From the NCBI GenBank assembly GCA_040500365.1, contig CP148031.1:868001-932000 (forward strand): a DNA stretch of 64,000 nucleotides. The letters run 5' to 3'. The stretch comes from Dehalobacter alkaniphilus. GTDB lineage: Bacteria; Bacillota; Desulfitobacteriia; Desulfitobacteriales; Syntrophobotulaceae. Shown here piece after piece: positions 34,738 to 42,724 of this stretch; position 1 is the stretch's first letter; every line of letters starts with the position of its first letter. The notes below the pieces were generated by a model. The model did not search any database, was not told where the DNA came from, and saw only the letters and a list, made by a program, of their open reading frames with translations. Made by a program: the position numbers and the translations under genes.

Positions 34738-35538
34738 ATGGCATGGGAAAGACAAACGGTCGGCGGACTGGCTTACCTGACAATTCCTAAATGGTCCCTT
34801 CACGGAGTAACCGCCGTGTTCTCGACCAGGGACGGGGGCGTCGGCAGCCCGCCTTATTCCTCTTTGAATCTGGCTTTGCATGTCGGTGATACGATTGATG
34901 ATGTTTTACATAACAGACGGATATTTCTGGCCGGAATAGGGCGTTCACCAGAAGACTGTGTTGCCGCTGAACAGGTTCACGGTACCGCTGTTCGATTTGT
35001 AGCAGAAACAGACCGGGGCAGGGGTATGCAGGACTTGGTATCGGCGCTGCCGTCCTGCGACGGAATGATTACGGCGCAGGACGTAGGACTGCTTAGTTTT
35101 TATGCGGATTGTGTGCCTGTCTTCTTTTTCCATCCGCACAGCAGAATCATCGGGCTTGCGCATGCCGGCTGGAGAGGAACGACGGCCAATATCGTCCAAG
35201 AAATGGTGAACAAGATGATTCAAGTCGGAGCTGATGCGGAAGAATGTTTGGCCGCCATCGGCCCCTGCATCGGACCCTGCTGTTATGTCGTTGGAGATTC
35301 CGTCGCTTCAATATTTCGAGAAAAATGGAACGAACCTTCCGTGCTTTCGGAAACGGCACAGGGTGAGTACAGTCTGGATTTACAGGAAGCAAACCGTCAG
35401 TTGTTGGTCTCCGCCGGAATTCGCGCAGAGAATATATTGACCGCTCAAATGTGCACATCCTGTCATCCCGGAGAATTCTTTTCTTATAGGAGAGAAGGGA
35501 TAACCGGCAGGATGGCCGCTTATATTGGATTCTCATAA
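34738..35538 (+). CDS. pgeF: PgeF/YlmD, peptidoglycan editing factor (laccase-domain)
   Basis: 266 aa multicopper oxidase-like fold of the YfiH/YlmD family. Metal ligands are visible in EQVHG, FYADCVPVF and AHAGWRG. Members were once called polyphenol oxidases; in E. coli YfiH prevents wrong stem residues entering peptidoglycan, and purine nucleoside activity is also reported. ATG at 34738 with TGAGGT eight bases upstream is preferred; ATG 34723 and TTG 34714 are in frame. The IS separates it from ymxH, its ancestral neighbour, so its former promoter may be cut off. Confidence 0.9.
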   Translation: MAWERQTVGGLAYLTIPKWSLHGVTAVFSTRDGGVGSPPYSSLNLALHVGDTIDDVLHNRRIFLAGIGRSPEDCVAAEQVHGTAVRFVAETDRGRGMQDLVSALPSCDGMITAQDVGLLSFYADCVPVFFFHPHSRIIGLAHAGWRGTTANIVQEMVNKMIQVGADAEECLAAIGPCIGPCCYVVGDSVASIFREKWNEPSVLSETAQGEYSLDLQEANRQLLVSAGIRAENILTAQMCTSCHPGEFFSYRREGITGRMAAYIGFS

Positions 35539-35562
35539 GTACTGTTTGTAAGAGGAATGATG

Positions 35563-36534
35563 ATGGCTAAAAAAACCAGAAAAAGATTTAATGTATTTTT
35601 TATTATATTGGTTTTGTCTATAATCGGCCTATTCCTTTGGGATTACCGGTCATCGTGGATTGCTGGCTCACTTTCATTTGAGACTGTTCATCAGGGCCTT
35701 GTAGAACACGAAAAAACAGTGAAGGCCGTATTTGCCAATACGGAAACCGTACTGACGGCGCCGGCTGAAGGAACCGTTGTACTGGTTGGCGAGGAAGGAA
35801 GAAGATTTAAAAAGGGTGAATCAGTAGCCCGGGTGATCCCTGCCGGAGTAGGACATGAGCAATCTGACTCAGGAATATGGATAAGCGCACCGGTTTCGGG
35901 CCTGTTTTATTCGCAGCGGGACGGGCTGGAACAGATCATGACACCGGAAAATCTGATGAATATGGATCTGGACAGATTATTGGCCCAGACGCAAAATGAT
36001 CGGACAGAAACAGAGCAGACAGAGACTGCCCAGGGGAACGGTCAGTCTGCGGATAACAGTCAGAATACCACGGTCAGTCTGCATTCCCCGATCGGCAAAA
36101 TGGTGAACAACCTCTATCCGAGCTGGGTGTTTGTGTATCTGGGGATCCAGGATTCCCTGGCTATTGGAGATGTTGTTGAGTTTGTGATTGATGACGAAGA
36201 ATGCTATGGTACGGTCATGAAACTTTCGGCGCAGCCCGGAGGAGCAGTGATCCGTTTTAGTCAATATGTGCAAGGGACCACGGAGAACAGGATACGCGAA
36301 ATTGTCTGGAGATTTCGGTCCCCGACCAAGGGTTTGGTCGTTCCTGCCAGTGCCTTGTGCACCTCCGGTGAGGAAAAAGGAGTCTATGTCCTGGAGGATG
36401 GCGTGATCCGCTACCAGAGTGTCATTGTCAAGGACAGCAACGAGAATTTAGTCTGTGTCGAAGGCCTTCCAGAGGGCGTTCAGGTTGTCGTTAGCCCGAG
36501 AGAGGGCATTGAAGGCATGTATGTAAAGTCATGA
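35563..36534 (+). CDS. HlyD-like periplasmic adaptor-type protein of the sepF cluster
   Basis: 323 aa. One N-terminal membrane span (about 10-26), then a biotinyl-lipoyl-like barrel (LTAPAEGTVVLVGEEGRRFKKGESVA), an acidic Gln-rich stretch and a beta-rich C-terminus (VVPASALCTSGEEKGVYVLEDG). This matches the HlyD-type proteins found between ylmD and ylmE in several clostridia. The partner and cargo are unknown. Three ATG codons stand in a row (35557, 35560, 35563); AGAGGA at 35551-35556 fits the last one best. Confidence 0.75.
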   Translation: MAKKTRKRFNVFFIILVLSIIGLFLWDYRSSWIAGSLSFETVHQGLVEHEKTVKAVFANTETVLTAPAEGTVVLVGEEGRRFKKGESVARVIPAGVGHEQSDSGIWISAPVSGLFYSQRDGLEQIMTPENLMNMDLDRLLAQTQNDRTETEQTETAQGNGQSADNSQNTTVSLHSPIGKMVNNLYPSWVFVYLGIQDSLAIGDVVEFVIDDEECYGTVMKLSAQPGGAVIRFSQYVQGTTENRIREIVWRFRSPTKGLVVPASALCTSGEEKGVYVLEDGVIRYQSVIVKDSNENLVCVEGLPEGVQVVVSPREGIEGMYVKS

Positions 36535-36643
36535 TTTTAAAAAAATCAATAAATTAAGCCATTTCTTGCATAAGAAGCAGGGAAATCAAGGAAAATGTAG
36601 AACATATAAATGATCATACGCCAACAAAGGCGGCAGGAGTCCA

Positions 36644-37333
36644 ATGAGTATAATCAATAACATTTCGGAAGTACAGCAAAAAATTGCGGCAGCTGCTGCG
36701 AGAGCAGGCCGCAGCCCGAAAGATATCGCACTTCTGGCCGTATCCAAGACAGTACCTGAAGACAGGATCATGGAGGCATACAGGGCAGGCTTAAGGGCTT
36801 TCGGGGAAAATAAAGTACAGGAGTGGCAGACCAAGCATCTCTTGCTGCCGCAGGATTGCCAGTGGCATATCATTGGCCGTCTGCAGACGAATAAGGTAAA
36901 ATACCTAGACGACAGCATCGCGCTAATTCATTCGCTGGATCGCTTTGCTCTGCTGGAGAAGCTGAATCTGGAAGGGGAAAAACGCCAGATCAGATGGAAG
37001 ACGCTTGTCCAGGTCAATGTTGCGAGGGATGAGGCCAAAGCCGGTCTCGAGATCGAAGAACTTCAGGACTTTATGGATAGCGTGCACGACTTCCCCTATG
37101 TGACTGTTCACGGACTAATGACGATTGGGGCCCTTAATGCCGGACCCGAAGAAACAAGAGGGTATTTCCGGAAACTCAGGGAGATCAGAGATGATTTACT
37201 GACGAAAGGTGCCGGAGGGCCTAATGGGCTTCCCCACTTGTCGATGGGGATGAGCCAGGATTATGAAACTGCGGTCGAAGAGGGCACTACGATTGTCCGG
37301 GTCGGAAGCACGATTTTTGGACACAGGAATTAA
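36644..37333 (+). CDS. yggS: YggS/YlmE, pyridoxal phosphate homeostasis protein
   Basis: 229 aa PLP-binding barrel protein of the YggS/PROSC family; the PLP lysine is in LLAVSKTV near residue 34, with HIIGRLQTNK and LSMGMSQDYETAVEEGTTIVRVGSTIFG motifs. It buffers free PLP and affects amino acid metabolism. It stands directly before sepF as in Bacillus (ylmE). AGGAG lies before the ATG. Confidence 0.95.
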   Translation: MSIINNISEVQQKIAAAAARAGRSPKDIALLAVSKTVPEDRIMEAYRAGLRAFGENKVQEWQTKHLLLPQDCQWHIIGRLQTNKVKYLDDSIALIHSLDRFALLEKLNLEGEKRQIRWKTLVQVNVARDEAKAGLEIEELQDFMDSVHDFPYVTVHGLMTIGALNAGPEETRGYFRKLREIRDDLLTKGAGGPNGLPHLSMGMSQDYETAVEEGTTIVRVGSTIFGHRN

Positions 37334-37381
37334 TTATTTTAAATAAAACTTATTGAAAAATTAAAATCATGGAGGATGAAA

Positions 37382-37909
37382 ATGGCAAAGATACTTGACA
37401 AATTTATAGGTATTATGGGTTTTGGGGACGATGAGGACGATTTCGAACCTGAAGAATTAGAAGAAGAGTATTCCGGAAGAGCAGAAAAGTCCAGAAACAG
37501 CAGTTTCAGAGATAATGCGCTCAGAGAACCTGCTCCAAGCGAATCCTTCAGCAGGGAAACATACAAAGACAATGCCCTGAAAAGAAAACAGGCTTCTGTG
37601 GTCAGCATTCACACCCAAAAGCAGGTAAGGGTCATCGTCGTAGAGCCGGTCTCTTTCGAGGAAGCCCAGGGAATCGCCGAACACCTTAAAGCCCGCAAAT
37701 CAGTTATTCTGAACCTGGAACGGACCGACGGTCATTTGTCCCAGCGGATCGTTGATTTTATCAGCGGTACGACCTATGCTTTAGGTGGGAATATGCAGAA
37801 GGTTGGCAATGGTATTTTTCTGTTTGTCCCAAATAATGTGGATATTAGCGGCGAGCTGAATTACAAAACGACCGAGCGGGATATCCTCTGGCCTAAAATC
37901 AACAATTAA
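37382..37909 (+). CDS. sepF: SepF, FtsZ-associated division protein
   Basis: 175 aa. N-terminal amphipathic helix (MAKILDKFIGIMGFG), an acidic linker rich in charged residues, and the DUF552 core (about 80-160: VRVIVVEPVSFEEAQGIAEHLK). SepF anchors FtsZ to the membrane and bundles its filaments; with no ftsA seen in the dcw cluster here it may be the chief tether. GGAGG is six bases before ATG 37382 but touches ATG 37376, so the former is chosen. Confidence 0.95.
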   Translation: MAKILDKFIGIMGFGDDEDDFEPEELEEEYSGRAEKSRNSSFRDNALREPAPSESFSRETYKDNALKRKQASVVSIHTQKQVRVIVVEPVSFEEAQGIAEHLKARKSVILNLERTDGHLSQRIVDFISGTTYALGGNMQKVGNGIFLFVPNNVDISGELNYKTTERDILWPKINN

Positions 37910-37955
37910 CCGAAGGCATTCATCCACAGGCATTAATCTTGGGGGGGTAATCAGA

Positions 37956-38249
37956 ATTACGATTCTTTATTGGAGTTACGCAATTATCGACAAGGTCCTT
38001 CTGATCCTGGAATGGCTTGTAATCATACGCTGTATTTTATCCTGGATACCTCATTCGCCAAGCAACAGATTTATTCGGATCATTTACGATATCACTGAAC
38101 CACTTTTGAGGCCTTTTCGAAAAATACGGCTTGGTAACCAGGCAATGATGGTGGATTTTGCCCCGTTTTTTGCTGTCCTGGCCATCGTGCTGATCAAAAG
38201 TGTGATTCTTGCGCCACTTTATGCGCTTATTGCCAGGCTCATTATTTAG
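37956..38249 (+). CDS. ylmG: YlmG/YggT family membrane protein with non-standard start
   Basis: 97 aa translated directly. Two hydrophobic spans flank the family motif: IIRCILSWIPHSP, then YDITEPLLRPFRK and VDFAPFFAVLAIVL. YlmG follows sepF in many Firmicutes and is linked to division or membrane function. There is no ATG, GTG or TTG in frame near the N-terminus; the first ATG falls at residue 64, beyond conserved sequence. An ATT at 37956, eight bases after GGGGGGG, is the best start. Otherwise one extra G in that seven-G run would bring a TTG at 37939 into frame. Confidence 0.75.
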   Translation: MTILYWSYAIIDKVLLILEWLVIIRCILSWIPHSPSNRFIRIIYDITEPLLRPFRKIRLGNQAMMVDFAPFFAVLAIVLIKSVILAPLYALIARLII

Positions 38250-38662
38250 AACGGAAGAAGCGTCCAGCAAATGCAGTGAGATATTGAATATCGCAAATAG
38301 AAAACTCGTCCTGAGACGAGTTTTCCGTATTCTCAACCGAATGCCATGTCATCCATGACGTATTCGACACCGTGAAGGCAATTTAAACGCCTTTACACTT
38401 CCTGTACCGTCGCGGGGTTTGACTTCATATGGTAAAATAATTCTAGTTCCCAATGCCAGGTCTGCCGGTATCGGAGTCTTTGAAGACAAAAAAGTCTTTT
38501 TTGAATCTTGAACGTACTGTGCGGGATATCTGCAGCTATCTGGTTTATAATAGAAACATTAAAGTATTGCGGTCATTTATGTCGGAAAGCTTCTTGACAA
38601 GCAATTGTTGCGATCATGGACCATGGAGCAATCATTCAAACAAACATTGAGGAGTGAACATC
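38250..38662 (+). other. 413-base gap before pduL
   Basis: Holds a terminator-like hairpin (next entry), a weaker hairpin near 38372-38398 and three mutually complementary segments, GTCTT (38476), AAGAC (38483) and GTCTT (38494) followed by a T-run, which could act as a small terminator with a competing hairpin. No credible gene is seen. Confidence 0.4.
38301..38324 (+). terminator. hairpin after ylmG
   Basis: AAAACTCGTC and GACGAGTTTT form a perfect ten-bp stem with loop CTGA; the right arm ends in TTTT. Confidence 0.65.
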
Positions 38663-39244
38663 ATGCGTACATTTTCTGTTCCGGTTGGAATATCCAATCG
38701 TCATCTTCATCTTTCGGAGGAACATATCAACCAGCTTTTTGGTGAAAACAGTACACTTACTAAAAAGAAAGACTTGAGTCAGCCCGGACAGTTTGCGGCT
38801 GAAGAGACCGTAACACTGATCGGTCCCAAAGGGAAACTTGAGGGAGTCCGTGTCCTGGGGCCTGCCCGTGATGAAACCCAGATTGAACTTGCTGTGACAG
38901 ATGCGATTAAAATGGGATTAAACATTTCGGCAAGAGATTCCGGCAATACCGAAGGGACACCCGGTATTGATATTTCAGCCGGAGATAAAAAAGTAAGTCT
39001 GGAACGCGGAGTCATTGCTGCGATGCGTCATATCCATGCCAGTGAAGACGATGCGCTGCAGTATGGTATCAAGGATAAGGATATGGTAAAAGTGCTTTTT
39101 GAAGGACCTCGTGGCGGCATTCTTCATAACGTTCTGGTCAGAGTAAAATCAACTTATGCACTTGATCTGCACATCGATACCGATGAAGCGAATGCGCTGG
39201 GGCTTAAAAACGGAGATACCGGAACGGTGATCATTGAGGATTAA
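38663..39244 (+). CDS. pduL: PduL-type phosphate acyltransferase
   Basis: 193 aa. Two PduL domains with zinc-binding histidines in VGISNRHLHLSEEH and in MRHIHASEDDA. PduL interconverts acyl-CoA and acyl phosphate (acetyl or propionyl), replacing Pta in many anaerobes. No microcompartment shell genes are near and no encapsulation peptide is evident, so a cytoplasmic housekeeping role with acetate kinase is more likely. ATG at 38663 has GAGGAG eight bases upstream; an in-frame GTG nine bases earlier is too close to it. Confidence 0.92.
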   Translation: MRTFSVPVGISNRHLHLSEEHINQLFGENSTLTKKKDLSQPGQFAAEETVTLIGPKGKLEGVRVLGPARDETQIELAVTDAIKMGLNISARDSGNTEGTPGIDISAGDKKVSLERGVIAAMRHIHASEDDALQYGIKDKDMVKVLFEGPRGGILHNVLVRVKSTYALDLHIDTDEANALGLKNGDTGTVIIED

Positions 39245-39270
39245 TGATTCATTAGATGGAGGGTAACCTT

Positions 39271-39741
39271 TTGCCATTCTTATATACCTGGGTAACACTG
39301 ATCGTTGTCTTAGTCTTAGACCGTCTCAGTAAATGGGTCGTTCAAAGCAATATGACGCTGGGAGAAAGCCGGGTCGTTATCCCGGGCTTTTTCCATCTGA
39401 CATATATATTGAATCCCGGTGCGGCCTTTGGCATGCTGCAGGGCCAAAAGTGGGTGCTGGTCACTGTTTCTGTAATTGTTCTTGCCGCCCTGTTCTATTT
39501 TCAAAGAAAAGTGCCGCAGGGACAAAGGCTTATGCGGGTAAGCATGGGTCTGATCGGGGGCGGAGCGCTCGGTAATCTCTGGGACCGATTGCTTACCGGA
39601 AAAGTGATTGATTTTCTTGATTTCAAGGTCTGGTCCTATATTTTTAATATCGCCGACAGCATGATTGTCATCGGCGGTATCTTGTTGATTATTCTTTTGA
39701 TGCGAATGAAAGAGGATACAAATGACGAATCATTATTTTGA
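39271..39741 (+). CDS. lspA: LspA, prolipoprotein signal peptidase
   Basis: 156 aa, four membrane spans. Catalytic aspartates D114 (VIDFLDF) and D129 (FNIADS); other family motifs are ILNPGAAFG and GGALGNLWDRL. It removes lipoprotein signal peptides after lipid attachment. The TTG at 39271 has GGAGGG seven bases upstream; an ATG at 39256 overlaps that site and is unlikely. The 3' end overlaps rluD by 20 bases. Confidence 0.96.
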   Translation: MPFLYTWVTLIVVLVLDRLSKWVVQSNMTLGESRVVIPGFFHLTYILNPGAAFGMLQGQKWVLVTVSVIVLAALFYFQRKVPQGQRLMRVSMGLIGGGALGNLWDRLLTGKVIDFLDFKVWSYIFNIADSMIVIGGILLIILLMRMKEDTNDESLF

Positions 39742-40687
39742 AGAAGAAACGCAGGATCATTTTATTGAGGAGCCGGACAGCGAGGAATGGCAGTTTGTTC
39801 AGGCAGCTCCCGGCCAGCGGCTGGATACGGCGCTGGCGGAATGCACCTCACTGAGCAGAAGCTATATACAAAACCTTATCCAGCAGGAACGCGTGCTGGT
39901 CAATAGCCAGCCTAAGAAGGCCAATTACCGGGTTCAGGAAGAAGACCGTATTGAGATCAGTATTCCTCCTGCGCAGAAGCTGGATGTTCTGCCTGAAGAA
40001 TTACCGCTGGAAATTGTGTATGAAGACGATGATCTTCTCGTCGTCAATAAACCCCAGGGCATGGTGGTGCATCCTGCTCCTGGTGCGTGGAGCGGAACGC
40101 TGGTCAACGCACTGCTGTATCACTGCCAAAACCTCTCCGGGATTAATGGTGTCATCCGCCCGGGAATTATTCACCGAATCGACAAAGATACTTCCGGGCT
40201 GTTGGTTGTTGCCAAAACGGATAACGCGCATCATCATCTTGCCCATCAGATTAAAGAGCACAGTGTCGGACGAAGCTACAGGGCTGTCATTCACGGATTA
40301 ATGTCGGAACCGTCGGGAACTGTGGATGCACCCATTGGCAGAGATCCAAAGGATCGTAAGAAAATGGCGGTTGTTTTTAAGAATTCCCGCAATGCGGTGA
40401 CGCACTATTATGTTCTGGAACGATTTATGCATTTTACCGAGATCAAGGCGGTGTTGGATACAGGAAGGACCCACCAGATCAGAGTGCATATGGCATATTT
40501 GAAACACCCTGTGCTGGGAGACCCGCTTTACGGGCCAAAGAAAAATCCTTTTGGCTTGACCGGGCAGGTTCTTCATGCCGAGACACTGAGTTTCATTCAT
40601 CCGCGGACCGGAGAAAAGATGACATTTACGGCAGATCCACCCGAATCATTTCGGGACGTTCTGGAAAAGCTAAAGAATAGCGATTGA
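39722..40687 (+). CDS. rluD: RluD-family pseudouridine synthase
   Basis: 321 aa. S4 RNA-binding domain at about residues 30-95, then the RluA-type catalytic domain with D154 in HRIDKDTSGL, followed by GRTHQIRVHM. It converts uridines to pseudouridine in 23S rRNA; the exact sites cannot be read from sequence. It corresponds to ylyB, which lies between lspA and pyrR in Bacillus. The pyrR promoter overlaps its stop codon. Confidence 0.94.
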   Translation: MTNHYFEEETQDHFIEEPDSEEWQFVQAAPGQRLDTALAECTSLSRSYIQNLIQQERVLVNSQPKKANYRVQEEDRIEISIPPAQKLDVLPEELPLEIVYEDDDLLVVNKPQGMVVHPAPGAWSGTLVNALLYHCQNLSGINGVIRPGIIHRIDKDTSGLLVVAKTDNAHHHLAHQIKEHSVGRSYRAVIHGLMSEPSGTVDAPIGRDPKDRKKMAVVFKNSRNAVTHYYVLERFMHFTEIKAVLDTGRTHQIRVHMAYLKHPVLGDPLYGPKKNPFGLTGQVLHAETLSFIHPRTGEKMTFTADPPESFRDVLEKLKNSD

Positions 40688-40712
40688 CATTTGATGCATA
40701 GTACACTAAACT
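40684..40712 (+). promoter_or_regulatory. SigA-type promoter of the pyr operon
   Basis: A perfect TTGACA overlaps the rluD stop; after 17 bases comes TAAACT. The transcript would begin shortly before the PyrR-binding hairpin. Confidence 0.6.
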
Positions 40713-40735
40713 AATTATGATAAAATTGAATCAGT

Positions 40736-40770
40736 TGCCTTTAAAATTGTCCCGTGAGGCAGGTAAGGCA
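40736..40770 (+). promoter_or_regulatory. PyrR-binding hairpin (anti-antiterminator), pyrR leader
   Basis: Lower stem TGCCTT/AAGGCA, upper stem TTGTC/GGCAG and loop CCGTGA, giving the PyrR consensus TCCnGnGAGG (TCCCGTGAGG at 40750-40759). PyrR with UMP would stabilise it and allow the terminator to form. Confidence 0.78.
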
Positions 40771-40795
40771 GATAAAATGTTGTACGTGAAGTATA

Positions 40796-40829
40796 GCTGT
40801 CTGCTCCTGCAGGCAGCTTTATTATTTTT
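40796..40829 (+). terminator. pyr attenuator terminator before pyrR
   Basis: GCTGTCTGC and GCAGGCAGC (one G-T pair), loop TCCT, then TTTATTATTTTT. It ends 19 bases before the pyrR ATG. Confidence 0.85.
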
Positions 40830-40847
40830 GAAAGAAGGCGAACTCAA

Positions 40848-41393
40848 ATGGAAGGTACGCCAAAAAACAGGATCATGGATGCGGACGGGATCCGCAGAGC
40901 GATTAGCAGGATATCCCATGAAATCCTGGAGAAGAATCAAGGAACGAAAGATCTTGTCCTGATCGGGATAAGGACGAGGGGAGTGCCTTTGGCGGAACGC
41001 ATTAAGGAAAGGATTGCAGAATTTGAGGGTGTATCGGTTCCTCTCGGGCTGCTTGATATCACACTTTATAGAGACGACCTGAGTATGATCGATATTCAAC
41101 CTGTGTTGCACGAGACCAAAGTGCCGTTCAGCTTAGATGGGAAAATCGTCATTTTGGTCGATGACGTTTTGTTTACCGGCCGTACAGTCAGAGCAGCGCT
41201 CGATGCACTGCTCGATCTCGGAAGACCATCGAAAATCCAACTGGCCGTTTTGGTAGACCGGGGGCACCGGGAACTGCCGATCAGGGCCGATTATGTCGGC
41301 AAAAATGTTCCGACTTCCAGCAGGGAAATTGTTTCTGTGTGCCTGGAAGAAACGGATGGAAGTGAAGAAGTATTCCTACAGGAAAAAACGTAA
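40848..41393 (+). CDS. pyrR: PyrR, pyr operon attenuation regulator
   Basis: 181 aa. PRPP-binding loop VILVDDVLFTGRT around residues 96-108, in a type I phosphoribosyltransferase fold. PyrR binds pyr mRNA hairpins when UMP is high and promotes termination; it often has weak uracil phosphoribosyltransferase activity. Two target hairpins are visible, one before this gene and one before pyrB, so the gene is part of its own regulon. ATG with GAAAGAAGG upstream. Confidence 0.97.
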   Translation: MEGTPKNRIMDADGIRRAISRISHEILEKNQGTKDLVLIGIRTRGVPLAERIKERIAEFEGVSVPLGLLDITLYRDDLSMIDIQPVLHETKVPFSLDGKIVILVDDVLFTGRTVRAALDALLDLGRPSKIQLAVLVDRGHRELPIRADYVGKNVPTSSREIVSVCLEETDGSEEVFLQEKT

Positions 41394-41411
41394 CGAACAT
41401 TTTGAGTCCAA

Positions 41412-41445
41412 CCCTTTAAATGTTATCCTGAGAGATAGCCAAGGG
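41412..41445 (+). promoter_or_regulatory. PyrR-binding hairpin, pyrB leader
   Basis: Lower stem CCCTT/AAGGG, upper stem GTTAT/ATAGC and loop CCTGAGAG, with TCCTGAGAG at 41426-41434 matching the PyrR loop consensus. Confidence 0.72.
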
Positions 41446-41471
41446 AAAGCGAGAAAGTTGATTATTCAATT

Positions 41472-41509
41472 CCTCCTGCCTTCCTTTTGGTGGGAGGTTT
41501 TTCTTTTTT
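41472..41509 (+). terminator. pyr attenuator terminator before pyrB
   Basis: CCTCCTGCC and GGTGGGAGG (two G-T pairs), eight-base loop, then TTTTTCTTTTTT. Confidence 0.85.
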
Positions 41510-41531
41510 GGGGATTACGATGATCGGGTAA

Positions 41532-41636
41532 ATCTACGTAATGGATAGCCGCTTTCGGAAGATTGCGCCCTCCGTGGCGCAAACATCCGCGCTCCGCATC
41601 GTGCTTCACTTGACGCTGGCTATCCATTACGTAGAT
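41532..41636 (+). repeat. palindromic element R3, forward orientation
   Basis: 105 bp with perfect 19-bp ends ATCTACGTAATGGATAGCC and GGCTATCCATTACGTAGAT. The core GCTTTCGG, TTGCGCC..GGCGCAA and CCGCGCTCCGCATCGTGCTTC matches R1 and R5. It lies between the pyrB attenuator and pyrB, within the pyr transcript. Confidence 0.88.
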
Positions 41637-41788
41637 AAATCTCGGGTCAAAGATTCCGAATATATTTTATACAATCAAACCAAATTCTCTGATAAAACGA
41701 ACTTAAAAAGCATGGAAAGAAATTTGGGGTTGGAATGGATTGAGAAGTAAATTCAGGCATGAAGAAATGATTGATGGGAGGCGTACGC

Positions 41789-42724
41789 ATGAACTGGAAG
41801 CACAAGGACCTGCTTGATCTGGACAAACTGACAGCGGAAGAAATTAAACATATTTTGAAGACCGCGGCTCCGATGAAAGAGATTCTGGCAAGACCCAATA
41901 AGAAATTACCGACACTGAGAGGGAAATCTGTGGTCATGCTTTTTTATGAAAACAGCACCCGGACCAGGACTTCCTTCGAGACTGCGGCCAAAATCCTTGG
42001 AGCAGATACGTCAAATATTGCAGTTGCCCAAAGCAGTGTAAGTAAGGGAGAAACCCTTCTGGATACAGCGAAGACGCTTCAGGCCATGAAAGTTGATTTG
42101 GTAGTCATCAGGCATGGCAGCTCAGGGGCGGCAGAGTTCCTCGCCGATGAGCTTTCAGCCGGCGTGATCAATGGTGGTGATGGCCAGCATGCCCATCCGA
42201 CTCAGGCCTTACTGGACTTTTTTACGATGCAGGAAAGACTGGGCGAACTTCAAGGCAAGAAAATTGTGATTGTCGGCGATGCGCTGCACTCTAGAGTTGT
42301 GCGGAGCAATGTCCTCGGACTGAAAAAACTTGGTGCCGAAGTCGTTTTGGTTGGCCCGCCGACACTGCTGCCATCGGAAATGAATTACCTTGGTGTGAAA
42401 ACCTCTTACGATTTGGATAAAGAACTGCCCGGGGCCGATGCGGTGATGGCTCTCCGTCTTCAGTTGGAAAGGCAGCAAAGCGGCCTCTTTCCGTCAATCC
42501 GGGAATACAGCAGGTTATATGGTCTTAGCCAGGAAAAGTTAAAACAAACCGGCAAAGATACCATTATCATGCACCCCGGTCCGATGAACAGAGGCGTCGA
42601 GATTACGAGTGATTTGGCTGACAGTGTGCAGTCTGTGATTGAAGAGCAGGTCACCAACGGCGTTGCCGTTCGGATGGCTTTGATTTACTTGCTGATAGGA
42701 GGGACAGGCAGTGTTGTGGATTAA
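41789..42724 (+). CDS. pyrB: PyrB, aspartate carbamoyltransferase
   Basis: 311 aa catalytic chain. Carbamoyl phosphate loop STRTR at 56-60 (FYENSTRTRTSFE), aspartate-site HPTQALLDFFT and the HPGPMNRG segment near the C-terminus. It condenses carbamoyl phosphate and aspartate. No pyrI gene is present, as in Bacillus. ATG at 41789 with GGGAGG seven bases upstream; a TTG at 41771 is in frame but lies before that site. It overlaps pyrC by 14 bases. Confidence 0.97.
   Translation: MNWKHKDLLDLDKLTAEEIKHILKTAAPMKEILARPNKKLPTLRGKSVVMLFYENSTRTRTSFETAAKILGADTSNIAVAQSSVSKGETLLDTAKTLQAMKVDLVVIRHGSSGAAEFLADELSAGVINGGDGQHAHPTQALLDFFTMQERLGELQGKKIVIVGDALHSRVVRSNVLGLKKLGAEVVLVGPPTLLPSEMNYLGVKTSYDLDKELPGADAVMALRLQLERQQSGLFPSIREYSRLYGLSQEKLKQTGKDTIIMHPGPMNRGVEITSDLADSVQSVIEEQVTNGVAVRMALIYLLIGGTGSVVD

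Noticed and set aside
38037..38336. Reverse-strand frame of 99 aa
   Set aside because: It is antisense to the clear ylmG coding sequence and crosses its terminator-like hairpin.
38453..38650. 65-aa frame before pduL
   Set aside because: No ribosome site and no family pattern; it covers small hairpins that look regulatory.
41541..41750. 69-aa frame before pyrB
   Set aside because: Its first half is the translated repeat R3; the rest has no support.
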